Of a stretch of 33,056 nucleotides of DNA, positions 8,334-15,902 are shown one piece after another (the first letter of the stretch is position 1; the number at the start of each line of letters is the position of its first letter). The stretch is from Streptomyces chilikensis (GTDB lineage: Bacteria > Actinomycetota > Actinomycetes > Streptomycetales > Streptomycetaceae), in the NCBI RefSeq assembly GCF_001642695.1, contig NZ_LWCC02000005.1, positions 165,702 through 198,757 on the forward strand, read 5' to 3'. Both the position numbers and the translations under genes were made by a program. Under the pieces are notes generated by a model. That model did not search any database. It saw nothing but the letters and a program-made list of their open reading frames with translations, and was not told the origin of the DNA.

Positions 8334-8786
8334 GTGCCCACCTTGCTGATCGTGCATCACACGCCCTCGCCGAGCTGCCAGGCGATGTTCGAGGCGGTCC
8401 TCTCCGGAGCGACCGACCCGGAGATCGAGAACGTGAAGGTCGTCCGGCGGGCCGCGCTGGCCGCGACCGCCTCGGACGTGCTGGAGGCCGACGGCTACCT
8501 GCTCGGCACACCGGCCAACCTCGGCTACATGTCCGGCGCCCTCAAGCACTTCTTCGACCAGGTCTACTACCCCTGTCTCGACGCCACCCGCGGCCGTCCG
8601 TTCGGCTACTACCTGCACGGCAACAACGACGTGACGGGCGCCGCCCGCGGCATCGAGACGATCACCACCGGTCTGGGGTGGAGACGCGCCGCCGACCCGG
8701 TGACCGTCACCGGCGATCCCGGCAGGGCGGGGACCCGGGCGTGCCGGGAGCTGGGCGCGACGGTGGCGGCGGGCCTGATGGACTGA
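8334..8786 (+). CDS. Small flavodoxin-fold NAD(P)H-dependent FMN reductase-like protein
   Basis: This 150-residue flavodoxin-like protein has an N-terminal strand LLIVHHTPSPS that leads into the FMN phosphate loop, then DGYLLGTPANLGYMSGALKHFFDQVYY, a motif common to NADPH-dependent FMN reductases and flavodoxin-family quinone reductases. It probably uses FMN to reduce a small substrate or to supply reduced flavin. Start is GTG 8334, with GGAGGGGG about 11 bases upstream; an ATG at 8326 is out of frame. It is divergent from the methyltransferase, so a common control is possible. The 3' end is convergent with a lipoprotein gene, with 34 bases between stops containing two CCCGGG segments that might pair as a weak bidirectional terminator. 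Confidence 0.87.
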   Translation: MPTLLIVHHTPSPSCQAMFEAVLSGATDPEIENVKVVRRAALAATASDVLEADGYLLGTPANLGYMSGALKHFFDQVYYPCLDATRGRPFGYYLHGNNDVTGAARGIETITTGLGWRRAADPVTVTGDPGRAGTRACRELGATVAAGLMD

Positions 8787-8820
8787 GCCCGCCCCGGGTC
8801 CCCGGTCCTCGGTCCCCGGG

Positions 8821-9231
8821 TCAGCACTTCTCGTCGGTGCGGACCACCCCGAACTGGTACACCTCACGGCCGTTCGTCCCGCTGAGCTGGTGGACCGTGC
8901 AGAGCCTCCACTCCACCGGGTTCTCCACCGGCCGTCCGGCCCCGCTCGCGTCGGTGAAACGGATGTCCACGTCCGACCCGAGCTGCTCCATGGCGCGCTG
9001 GGCGTTGCCGCCCTCGAAGTCCGCGGTCCGGTCGGCCAGGGTGCTCAGCACCTCGGGCGTGGCGGCGGCCGGGGAGCCGGAGGCGGCCGGTTCCCCGGCC
9101 GGGGCGCCGTCCGGGGAGCCGCACGCCGTGGCCCCCAGGAGGGTCACGGCGAGCACGGCGGCCGAGCGGGTGACGGTGGTGCGCAGGACGGTGAGGCGGG
9201 GGGCTGTGGGGCGGGGGGCTGTGGGGCGCAT
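8821..9231 (-). CDS. Predicted lipoprotein with a PASTA-like domain
   Basis: This is a 136-residue protein. An Arg-containing N-region and hydrophobic core (about residues 21-34) lead to LLGATAC, an acceptable lipobox with the lipidated Cys near residue 37. A short Ala/Gly/Pro linker follows, then a domain from about residue 60: ADFEGGNAQRAMEQLG ... DASGAGRPVENPVEWRLCTVHQ. That spacing recalls PASTA modules, which bind cell-wall muropeptides or beta-lactams, although this is a by-eye resemblance. Two cysteines remain in the mature part, one being the last residue, and could form a disulfide. The first 10 residues contain a PTAPR repeat from a duplicated DNA stretch. AGAGGGAT precedes the ATG. 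No neighbour suggests a pathway. Confidence 0.72.
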   Translation of the reverse strand: MRPTAPRPTAPRLTVLRTTVTRSAAVLAVTLLGATACGSPDGAPAGEPAASGSPAAATPEVLSTLADRTADFEGGNAQRAMEQLGSDVDIRFTDASGAGRPVENPVEWRLCTVHQLSGTNGREVYQFGVVRTDEKC

Positions 9232-9345
9232 GATCCCTCTCGGACAGCGGCCGGGCCGGCCGGACGGCGAACGGTGCCCGCCCGCCGGTCCGGTGATCCA
9301 CCTGGCTGCGGGCGGGGAGATCGAACTCTACGCCCGCCCCGCCAC

Positions 9346-9370
9346 CCGGACGCCCGCGGGGGGCGCCCGG
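9346..9370 (-). terminator. Hairpin terminator after the second DnaN gene
   Basis: Arms 9346-9355 and 9361-9370 pair over 10 bp with one G-U wobble when transcribed from the minus strand; the loop is five bases. The hairpin lies five bases beyond the stop of the beta-clamp gene, in the right place for an intrinsic terminator without a T-tract. Confidence 0.65.
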
Positions 9371-9374
9371 CCGG

Positions 9375-10514
9375 TCAGGCCAACTGGCGTACCGACATCA
9401 GAAGATGACGGTGCGTCACATCTTCGGCGTCACCCGCTCCGTCCTCCCGGACGCCGCACAGCAGGGCGCGCTGGCCCGGGCCGAGCAGCTCGAACCGGAT
9501 CCGCCGCGAGGTGAAGGACTGGAGGGCGTCCAGCAGGTACTGGGGGTTGAAGGCGACCGAGACGTCCCCGCGCCCGGTGAGGGTGGCCGGCATCCGCTGC
9601 GAGGCCACGTCGTCCTCGTAGCCGGCCTGCAGCAGCACCTCGCCGGCCGCCGAGAAGTCCAGCCGTATCGGGCTGTCGGATTCGGCCACCACGCCGACCC
9701 GGCGCACCGCCTCGGCCAGCGGCTCGCGCTCCACCTCGGCCACCGCGGGGCCGTCCAGGGAGAAGAGCTTGTCGTAGCGGGGCAGCCGGCCGTCCAGCAG
9801 CCGCAGGGCGCTGCGCACGCCGGCGGTCTCGAAGGAGACCAGGCCGCCGCCGCGCGGGTCGAGGCCCACCCGCAGCGTCCCGGAGCGGGCCGCGGCACGC
9901 GCCAGGTCGGTCAGCCGCCGCCCGGGGAGCACGGCCTCGAGGGGCTCCGCGGCGGCGTCCGGCTCGGGCTTCCAGGGCAGGGAGCGCACGGCGTAGCGGT
10001 AGCGGTCGGAGGCGGAGAGGGTGAGCGTCTCCCCGTCCGCGCGCAGCTGGACGCCGGTGAGCACGGGCAGGGTGTCGTCCCGTCCGGCGGCGACCACCAC
10101 CTGGCCGAGCGCGGCCGCGAACTCCGCGGCGTCCACCTGGCCGCGGACCGCCGGGAGGGCCGGGAGCGCCGGGTACTCCTCCAGGGGCAGCGTGGACAGG
10201 CCGAAGCGGGTGCCGCCGCCGTCCACGGTGAAGCGGGAGCCCTCCAGGGCGCAGCCGACCCCGCCCTCGGGCAGGACCTTGCAGATGTCCGCCAGGCGGC
10301 GCCCGAGGACCAGCACACGGCCCTCGGCGAGCGTGTCGGCGGGGGTGTCGACCTCGGCGAAGGCCTCGTGGTCGAAGCCGGAGATCCGGAGCCGGCCGGC
10401 CCGGGCGTCCAGCAGCAGGCCGCCCAGCACCGGCACCGTGGAGCGTGCCGGCAGGGACCGGGCCGCGCGGGCCACGGCCTCCGCGAGCGCGCTCCGCTCG
10501 ATCGTGAACTCCAT
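9375..10514 (-). CDS. dnaN2: DNA polymerase III beta subunit (sliding clamp), second copy
   Basis: This is a 379-residue clamp protein with three repeated clamp domains: residues about 1-120 (EFTIERSALAEAVARAARSLPARSTVPVLGGLLL), 128-240 (FAAALGQVVVAAGRDDTLPVLTGVQL) and 245-379, ending HRHLLMSVRQLA. It should form a ring clamp that tethers polymerases. The oriC-linked dnaN normally sits beside dnaA, gyrB and recF; none of these is here, so this looks like the paralogous clamp known in streptomycetes. I start at ATG 10514: the alternative ATG at 10523 would leave its GGGGG Shine-Dalgarno touching the start codon, while 10514 has proper spacing. The 79 bases upstream, before the next gene's stop at 10594, hold no clear promoter. 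Confidence 0.9.
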   Translation of the reverse strand: MEFTIERSALAEAVARAARSLPARSTVPVLGGLLLDARAGRLRISGFDHEAFAEVDTPADTLAEGRVLVLGRRLADICKVLPEGGVGCALEGSRFTVDGGGTRFGLSTLPLEEYPALPALPAVRGQVDAAEFAAALGQVVVAAGRDDTLPVLTGVQLRADGETLTLSASDRYRYAVRSLPWKPEPDAAAEPLEAVLPGRRLTDLARAAARSGTLRVGLDPRGGGLVSFETAGVRSALRLLDGRLPRYDKLFSLDGPAVAEVEREPLAEAVRRVGVVAESDSPIRLDFSAAGEVLLQAGYEDDVASQRMPATLTGRGDVSVAFNPQYLLDALQSFTSRRIRFELLGPGQRALLCGVREDGAGDAEDVTHRHLLMSVRQLA

Positions 10515-10593
10515 CGCGCCCATCCCCCGTCGGGTCGTCGGTCGGCTGTGGCGCCCACGCTAGGCGGTGCCACCGACAACGCCCCTCGGGCGA

Positions 10594-11796
10594 CTACCCC
10601 GCCGTGGCCGCGAGCTCCTCCTCCAGCCAGGTGCGTCCCCGGGTCCTGGGGGCGATGCGGGTGCCGTCGAGGAGGGCGGTGAGCCGGTCGGCCTCGGCCT
10701 GGACCGCGGCGCGGGCGTCGGCGCCGACGTCCTCGAGGAAGCGGTGGACGACCCCGCCCCCGGCGTCGGTGGTCCAGCCGCCGACGACGCGGCCGTTCCA
10801 CCAGACGGAGGGGCCGATGTTGCCCGCCCGGTCGAACAGCTTCGGGCCGTGCGGTCCGAGGAACCACTCGCGCCGCTGCCAGCCCATCGGCGTGGGGTCC
10901 AGCGCGGGCAGCAGGGCGGCCCAGGGCTCCGGTGCGGGAACGTCCTCCAGGTCGTCGGCGAGCAGCAGCCCCGGCGTGCCGTCGAGGTCGACCTCCACCA
11001 GGTCCAGGCCGGCCAGGGCCTGCCGGGTGCGGGTGCGGGTCCAGCCCGTCCACCACTGGAGGTCCTCCGCGGGGGCGGGCCCGAACGACCGCAGCCACAG
11101 CCGGGCCAGCTCCGTCGCCGCCTCGGCGACGGGGAGGTCGGCCAGGCCCTGCGGACACCACCGTTCCAGCGGCGACCACCGGTACTGGTGGGACGTCCAC
11201 GATCCGCGCGGCCGGCCGCGCACCGCCAAGCCCTCGGCGGCCAGCAGGAGCAGCAGCCGGGCGGCGACGGTGGGCCGCGCCTCGTTCCGGCTGCCCCGGC
11301 CGATCACCACGCGTTCCGCCAGCCGGGGGTCGTCGGAGGCCAGTTCGGCCGCCGTCGCCTCACCGCGCTTGTCCAGCGAGGCGAGCGCCGCCTCCTCGGC
11401 CCCGGCCAGCCAGCGCTCGGCGCCGGATTCCGTGCCGTCGCCGAGGCCGGAGCCGGCGAGCATCCCGACCAGCTTCCGCCGTTCCCTCGCCGCGACCTCC
11501 CGGGAGCAGGCGGCCTGGAGGACGGCGGCCCGGTCCAGGGTGGTGACGAAGACGGTCCGGCGCATCGCCAGCAGCCGGATCAGGGTCCGGTCGTCGTGGA
11601 GCGCGCACTCCACCTCGGCCACGCCGCAGCCGGTGGTCCGCGCCCAGCAGGAGATGTGGACCGACGACGGGTCGGTGCCGTGCAGCGCCACCACCGCGCG
11701 GGCGGCGTCGGCCGGGTCCGTGGCCCGGTCCCCGGGCGTCAGCAGGTGCCGTCGTCCCAGCCGTGCCCGTCGCTGTTCCGCCGTGATGGCCCGCAT
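10594..11796 (-). CDS. Winged-helix DNA-binding protein of the AlkZ/YcaQ glycosylase superfamily
   Basis: This 400-residue protein is typical of the HTH_42 (AlkZ-like) family: tandem winged-helix domains with landmarks AVVALHGTDPSS, the MRRTVFVT segment, SPLERWCPQGL, the WWTGWTRTRTRQAL helix and a C-terminal WWNGRVVGGW. Characterised relatives are DNA glycosylases that remove bulky alkyl or interstrand lesions, often protecting antibiotic producers. The QxQ-type catalytic motif of AlkZ is not evident; HGTDP stands in the expected area, so activity is uncertain. The start ATG 11796 has GAGGAAG about eight bases upstream. The gene is divergent from rph, and its promoter region carries an RAE and a 24-bp near-palindrome (separate entries). 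That context suggests induction with rifamycin resistance, which is inference. Confidence 0.82.
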   Translation of the reverse strand: MRAITAEQRRARLGRRHLLTPGDRATDPADAARAVVALHGTDPSSVHISCWARTTGCGVAEVECALHDDRTLIRLLAMRRTVFVTTLDRAAVLQAACSREVAARERRKLVGMLAGSGLGDGTESGAERWLAGAEEAALASLDKRGEATAAELASDDPRLAERVVIGRGSRNEARPTVAARLLLLLAAEGLAVRGRPRGSWTSHQYRWSPLERWCPQGLADLPVAEAATELARLWLRSFGPAPAEDLQWWTGWTRTRTRQALAGLDLVEVDLDGTPGLLLADDLEDVPAPEPWAALLPALDPTPMGWQRREWFLGPHGPKLFDRAGNIGPSVWWNGRVVGGWTTDAGGGVVHRFLEDVGADARAAVQAEADRLTALLDGTRIAPRTRGRTWLEEELAATAG

Positions 11797-11883
11797 GCCG
11801 CCGTCTTCCTCCTCGGGCTCCTCGGGGGGTCCGCCCGGCGTCCGTGCGGCGCGACGGCCCCGGGCGGCACGGGCAAAACGAAA

Positions 11884-11907
11884 GGCAAGGAGAGCGCTCT
11901 CCCTGCC
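11884..11907. promoter_or_regulatory. 24-bp near-perfect palindrome, probable operator
   Basis: Eleven of 12 base pairs are symmetric, with a perfect core GGAGAGCGCTCTCC at 11889-11902. A central CG flanked by AGCGCT is the style of LacI-family operators. On the minus strand it would cover roughly +2 to +25 of the transcript from the promoter at 11916-11944, a roadblock position. No LacI-family gene is in the window, so the binding protein is unknown. Confidence 0.55.
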
Positions 11908-11915
11908 GTGCTCAA

Positions 11916-11944
11916 CGTATAGCGCACCCGGGGGCTTGCCGCAA
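11916..11944 (-). promoter_or_regulatory. Candidate promoter of the AlkZ-type gene
   Basis: Read on the minus strand there is TTGCGG (11944-11939), a 17-base spacer, and TATACG (11921-11916). The spacing is ideal, the hexamers only moderate. The -35 box lies inside the RAE. The predicted leader to ATG 11796 would be about 110 bases. Confidence 0.45.
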
Positions 11945-11950
11945 GGCCCC
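11931..11950. promoter_or_regulatory. Rifamycin-associated element (RAE)
   Basis: The 20 bases GGGGCTTGCCGCAAGGCCCC form an inverted repeat (GGGG-CTTGC / GCAAG-CCCC, with one extra G on the right). As I recall it, the published RAE is a 19-bp inverted repeat of nearly this sequence found upstream of rifamycin-inactivating genes in actinomycetes and needed for their rifamycin induction. It lies 74 bases before the rph GTG. A weak + strand promoter could be TTGCCG (11936-11941), a 19-base spacer, and CAGAAT (11961-11966), so the element may overlap the -35 boxes in both directions. Confidence 0.82.
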
Positions 11951-11967
11951 GGTGAGGCCCCAGAATC

Positions 11968-11988
11968 CGGTGGTCCGACCGACCACCG
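11968..11988 (+). other. Hairpin in the rph leader
   Basis: CGGTGGTC and GACCACCG form a perfect 8-bp stem with a five-base loop (11976-11980), about 36 bases before the rph start. If transcription starts just after 11966-11972 the hairpin would be at or near the 5' end of the mRNA, where it could affect stability; it could equally be a protein-binding palindrome. Confidence 0.4.
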
Positions 11989-12023
11989 CTGTGCGTGCGG
12001 CACGGCGTCCCGGAGGTGTCGCA

Positions 12024-14624
12024 GTGACCGAGCAGTACGTACTGGATCTTCGATCCGTGGACCCGGCACGGGTGTCGCTCGTCGGCGGGAAGGCCGCGCA
12101 CCTGGGCGCGCTGTCGCGGATCGGGGGCATCCGCGTGCCGGACGGCTTCTGCGTGACGACGGACGCCTTCCGGCGGGCCCTGGCGCAGGCGCCGTCGGCC
12201 GACGACCGGATCGACCGGCTGTCGCGCGTGGACCCCGACGACCGGGAGGCGGTCAGGACGCTCAGTGCGGAGATCCGCCGGACCGTCGAGGCGATCCCCG
12301 TCCCGGACGACGTCGCGGCGGAGATCACCCGCGCGCTCGCCCGGTACGGCGGACGCGCCGCCTACGCCGTCCGGTCCAGCGCGACGGCCGAGGACCTGCC
12401 GACGGCGTCCTTCGCCGGCCAGCAGGACACCTACCTGAACGTCCTGGGACCGGCGGTCCTGCGGCACGTCGGCCGGTGCTGGGCCTCGCTGTTCACCGAG
12501 CGGGCCGTGACCTACCGCCGGCGCAACGGCATCGACCACCGCGCGGTGCGCATGGCGGTGGTGGTGCAGCGGATGGTCGTCCCGGCCGCGGCCGGCGTGC
12601 TGTTCACGGCCGATCCCGTCACCGGGAACCGGAAGGTCGCCACCGTGGACGCCGGTTTCGGCCTCGGCGAGGCCCTGGTGTCGGGGCTGGTGAACCCGGA
12701 CGTCTTCAGGGTGCGGGACGGCGAGGTCGTGGCCAGGACGGTCAACGTCAAGCGCCGCGCCGTGCGCGCCCTGCCGGACGGCGGTACGCGGGAGGTCGGG
12801 ATCGACCCCGGGCAGCAGGGGGAACCGGCCCTGACGGACGCGCAGGCGGTGCGCCTGGTGGCACTCGGACGGCGCGTCGAAGCGCACTTCGGTCGTCCCC
12901 AGGACATCGAGTGGTGCCTGGTGGACGACGACTTCGAGATCGTGCAGAGCCGTCCGGTCACGACGCTGTTCCCCGTCCCCGAGAGCGGCGACCGGGAGAA
13001 CCACGTCTACGTCTCCGTCGGCCACGGGCAGATGATGACCGACCCCATGAGGGCACTGGGACTCTCCCTGTGGCGGACGACGGCCATGGTGCCGATGCAC
13101 GAGGCCGGCGGGAGGCTGTTCGTCGACGTCACCCGGCGGCTGGCCTCGCCGTCGAGCCGCGCCGCCCTCCTGGACGCCCTGGGGAAGGACGATCCGCTGA
13201 TCAGGGACGCCCTGGAGACCGTCCTGGAGCGCGACGGCTTCGTTCCGTCGTTCCCGGACGCGGTGCCCGGCGGGCCGCCGGCCGGTGGCGCCGCGCCCGC
13301 CCCGGTCGGGAACGACCCGGCCGTCGTCGGCGAGCTGATCGGGCGCAGCGAGGCGTCCCTCGCGGCACTGGAGCGCGACATCCGGACGAAGAGCGGGCCG
13401 GCCCTGTTCGACTTCCTGCTGGAGGAGGCCTTCGTGGAGCACCGGCGGATCCTCGGCGACCCGCTGAGCCATCAGGCGGTCATGGCGGGGATGGAGGCCA
13501 CCCGGTGGCTCAACGACCGGCTGCGGGAGTGGCTGGGCGAGCGGAACGCGGCCGACACGCTGACGCTGTCGGCCCCCGGCAACGTCACGTCGGAGATGGG
13601 GCTGGCGCTGCTCGACGTCGCGGACGTGATCCGTCCGCATCCGGAGGTGGTGGCCTTCCTGCGGGGCGTGGAGGACGAGGACTTCCTGGACGGGCTGGGG
13701 AAGCTCCCGGGCGGGGCCGAGGCGCGCGCCGCCGTGGAGGCCTACCTCGACCGGTACGGCATGCGCTGCGTCGGCGAGATCGACATCACCAGGCCGCGGT
13801 GGCGCGAGCGCCCCGCCCTGCTGGTTCCCGCGATCCTCGACAACGTCAGGAACTTCGCGCCCGGCGCCGCAGGGCGGCGCTTCGAGGAGGGAAGGTCGAG
13901 GGCGCTGCGGAAGGAGCGGGACGTCCTGGCGCGCCTGCGGGACCTGCCGGACGGCGACCGCAAGGCCGCCGACACGAAGTGGATGATCGACCGGGTCAGG
14001 ATCTTCATCGGGTACCGGGAGTACCCCAAATACGACATCGTCAGCCGCTACCTGCTCTACAAGCGGGCCCTGATGGCGGAGGCCGGGCGCCTGGTGCGGG
14101 CCGGCGTGCTCCCCGACCGGGAGGACGTCTTCCACCTCACCTTCCAGGAGTTCCACGACGCCGTGCGCACCCGTCAGGTGGACCACGGGCTCGTCCGGCG
14201 CCGCAAGGAGGCGTTCCGGTCGTACCACGCGCTCACGCCGCCCCGGGTGCTCACCTCGGACGGCGAGGCCGTCACCGGGGCGTACCGGCGCGACGACGTG
14301 CCGGCCGGCGCCCTGACCGGTCTGCCGGTGTCCGCCGGGACCGTGGAGGGGAGGGCACGCGTCGTCCTCGACATGGCGGACGCCGATCTCGCGGCGGGCG
14401 ACATCCTGGTCACGGCCTTCACGGACCCCAGTTGGTCACCGGTGTTCGTCGGGATCGCGGGCCTGGTGACGGAGGTGGGCGGTCTGATGACCCACGGCGC
14501 GGTGATCGCCCGGGAGTACGGGCTGCCGGCCGTGGTGGGCGTGGAGCGGGCCACCCGGCTGATCCGGGACGGGCAGCGGATCCGCGTGCACGCAACCGAG
14601 GGGTACGTCGAGATCCTGCCGTGA
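12024..14624 (+). CDS. rph: Rifampin phosphotransferase
   Basis: The gene encodes an 866-residue three-domain enzyme related to PEP synthase that transfers the beta-phosphate of ATP to the ansa-bridge hydroxyl of rifamycins. Order: ATP-grasp domain about 1-315 (VGGKAAHLG, AVRSSATAEDLPTASFAGQQDT, IEWCLVDDDFEIVQSRPVTT), rifampin-binding domain about 325-755, and a swivelling His domain at the end, where GGLMTHGAVIARE carries the phosphocarrier His near residue 824. Length and C-terminus match characterised Rph proteins closely, and differ from true PEP synthase, which has a PEP-binding barrel after the His domain. Start: GTG 12024 with GGAGG seven bases upstream; the longer open frame has no ribosome-binding site. 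The RAE upstream supports rifamycin-inducible resistance. No rifamycin biosynthesis genes are nearby, so this is likely defence. Confidence 0.93.
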   Translation: MTEQYVLDLRSVDPARVSLVGGKAAHLGALSRIGGIRVPDGFCVTTDAFRRALAQAPSADDRIDRLSRVDPDDREAVRTLSAEIRRTVEAIPVPDDVAAEITRALARYGGRAAYAVRSSATAEDLPTASFAGQQDTYLNVLGPAVLRHVGRCWASLFTERAVTYRRRNGIDHRAVRMAVVVQRMVVPAAAGVLFTADPVTGNRKVATVDAGFGLGEALVSGLVNPDVFRVRDGEVVARTVNVKRRAVRALPDGGTREVGIDPGQQGEPALTDAQAVRLVALGRRVEAHFGRPQDIEWCLVDDDFEIVQSRPVTTLFPVPESGDRENHVYVSVGHGQMMTDPMRALGLSLWRTTAMVPMHEAGGRLFVDVTRRLASPSSRAALLDALGKDDPLIRDALETVLERDGFVPSFPDAVPGGPPAGGAAPAPVGNDPAVVGELIGRSEASLAALERDIRTKSGPALFDFLLEEAFVEHRRILGDPLSHQAVMAGMEATRWLNDRLREWLGERNAADTLTLSAPGNVTSEMGLALLDVADVIRPHPEVVAFLRGVEDEDFLDGLGKLPGGAEARAAVEAYLDRYGMRCVGEIDITRPRWRERPALLVPAILDNVRNFAPGAAGRRFEEGRSRALRKERDVLARLRDLPDGDRKAADTKWMIDRVRIFIGYREYPKYDIVSRYLLYKRALMAEAGRLVRAGVLPDREDVFHLTFQEFHDAVRTRQVDHGLVRRRKEAFRSYHALTPPRVLTSDGEAVTGAYRRDDVPAGALTGLPVSAGTVEGRARVVLDMADADLAAGDILVTAFTDPSWSPVFVGIAGLVTEVGGLMTHGAVIAREYGLPAVVGVERATRLIRDGQRIRVHATEGYVEILP

Positions 14625-14655
14625 ACCGGGCCCGGGAAGGGCGGACGACAGGTTG

Positions 14656-14702
14656 TCGACAGCGGTGTCGGGAAAGCGTCTATGATGCTGACACCGCTGT
14701 CG
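14656..14702 (+). promoter_or_regulatory. Promoter with paired TetR-type operators
   Basis: Halves at 14657-14669 and 14690-14702 are perfect 13-bp inverted copies (CGACAGCGGTGTC / GACACCGCTGTCG) with a 20-base spacer; each half is itself an imperfect palindrome (GACA-N4-TGTC). The -10 TATGAT at 14681-14686 lies between them, and TCGACA at 14656-14661 (19-base spacing) may be the -35. Centre-to-centre distance is about three helical turns. The TetR gene at the end of the operon is the obvious binder. Confidence 0.72.
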
Positions 14703-14774
14703 TCAAGTTTCGGCAAAGCGCCGCCGTGCCGTGGCCCGGTGCTGCCCTTCGCCTCCTGATCCGTGGAGATCCCT

Positions 14775-15902
14775 GTGTTCCTCGCCCTACGCGACCTGCG
14801 CTTCGCCCGCGGTCGTTTCACCCTGATGGGGGCCGTGGTCGCCCTCATCGCCGTGCTCGGGGTCCTGCTGTCCGGACTGGCCTCCGGGCTGGCGGACGCC
14901 GGCATCTCCGGTCTGCGCGCCCTGCCCGTGTCCCACATGGCCTTCGACGCGAAGGCGACCGGTGAGCAGTTCTCCCGTTCGATCGTGGAGGCGGAGGACT
15001 GGGAGGCGTGGTCCGAGGCCCCCGGGGTGGAGCGGGCGGAGCCGTTCGGCAACACCCTCGTCAACGCCCGGGTGACCGCGGGCGCGGAGAAGGGTGAACA
15101 GGTCGACCTCGCGGTGTTCGGCATGGCACCGGACTCGTTCATGGCGCCGGCGCCCACCGAGGGGAGGCCCCTGGCCGACGGCGGCGGGGGCGTCGTCATC
15201 ACCCGGGAGATCGCCGACCTGGGCGTGCGGATCGGGGACGTGCTGACCGCGGACCGGAGCGAGGTGCGCCTGGAGGTCGTCGGCCTGGTCGACGAGCCCG
15301 TGTCCTACGGCCACATCGGTGTCGTCTACGCCGACCTGGACACCTGGCGTCACCTGCACCACGGCCTGCCCGGGGAACTTCCCGGGGCGGCGGGCGAACA
15401 GGCCACCGCGGTGGCGCTGGCCCTGGAGCCGGACGCCGACGTGACCGCGGTGGAGAAGGCGACCGGCACCCGCGCCGACACCAAGGAGGAGACCTTCGAC
15501 GCCTCCCCCGGCTACGCGGCGGAGTCGAGCACCATGGCACTGATCAAGGGTTTCCTGTACGCCATATCCGCCCTCGTCATCGGGGCGTTCTTCACCGTGT
15601 GGACCGTGCAGCGCAAGGCCGAGATCGCCCTGCTGAAGGCGCTCGGCGCGCCCACGCGCTACGTCCTGCGCGACGCCCTCGCCCAGGTCCTGGTGGTCCT
15701 GGTGGCCGCCACGGCCGCCGGCACGGCGGTCGGACTGGCCCTGGGGAGCGCGATGACCGGCAAGGCCCCCTTCTCCCTCTCCGCCTCCGCCGTCGCCACC
15801 TCCGCCGGGCTCCTGGTCGGCCTCGGGGCCGCGGGCGCCGCCGTCGCCGTACGCCGCATCACCGCCGTCGACCCCCTGACCGCCCTGGGAGCCACCCGAT
15901 GA
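14775..15902 (+). CDS. FtsX-like ABC transporter permease (MacB type)
   Basis: This is a 375-residue permease. One membrane helix lies at about residues 15-38 (TLMGAVVALIAVLGVLLSGLASG), a periplasm-side domain follows to about 250 (MacB_PCD-like), and three C-terminal helices come after (LIKGFLYAISALVIGAFFTVW; VLVVLVAATAAGTAVGLALG; AGLLVGLGAAGAAVAV), with the coupling segment KAEIALLKALGAPTRYVL before the third helix. Two such subunits normally pair with an ATPase dimer to act as mechanotransmission or export machines. I place the start at GTG 14775, because GGAG lies six bases upstream of it; the in-frame GTG 14763 contains that Shine-Dalgarno. The stop overlaps the ATPase start (ATGA). The substrate is not evident. 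Confidence 0.9.
   Translation: MFLALRDLRFARGRFTLMGAVVALIAVLGVLLSGLASGLADAGISGLRALPVSHMAFDAKATGEQFSRSIVEAEDWEAWSEAPGVERAEPFGNTLVNARVTAGAEKGEQVDLAVFGMAPDSFMAPAPTEGRPLADGGGGVVITREIADLGVRIGDVLTADRSEVRLEVVGLVDEPVSYGHIGVVYADLDTWRHLHHGLPGELPGAAGEQATAVALALEPDADVTAVEKATGTRADTKEETFDASPGYAAESSTMALIKGFLYAISALVIGAFFTVWTVQRKAEIALLKALGAPTRYVLRDALAQVLVVLVAATAAGTAVGLALGSAMTGKAPFSLSASAVATSAGLLVGLGAAGAAVAVRRITAVDPLTALGATR

Noticed and set aside
10515-10523. Upstream ATG (10523) as start of the second DnaN
   Set aside because: Its Shine-Dalgarno would abut the start codon; the ATG at 10514 has correct spacing and a family-like N-terminus.
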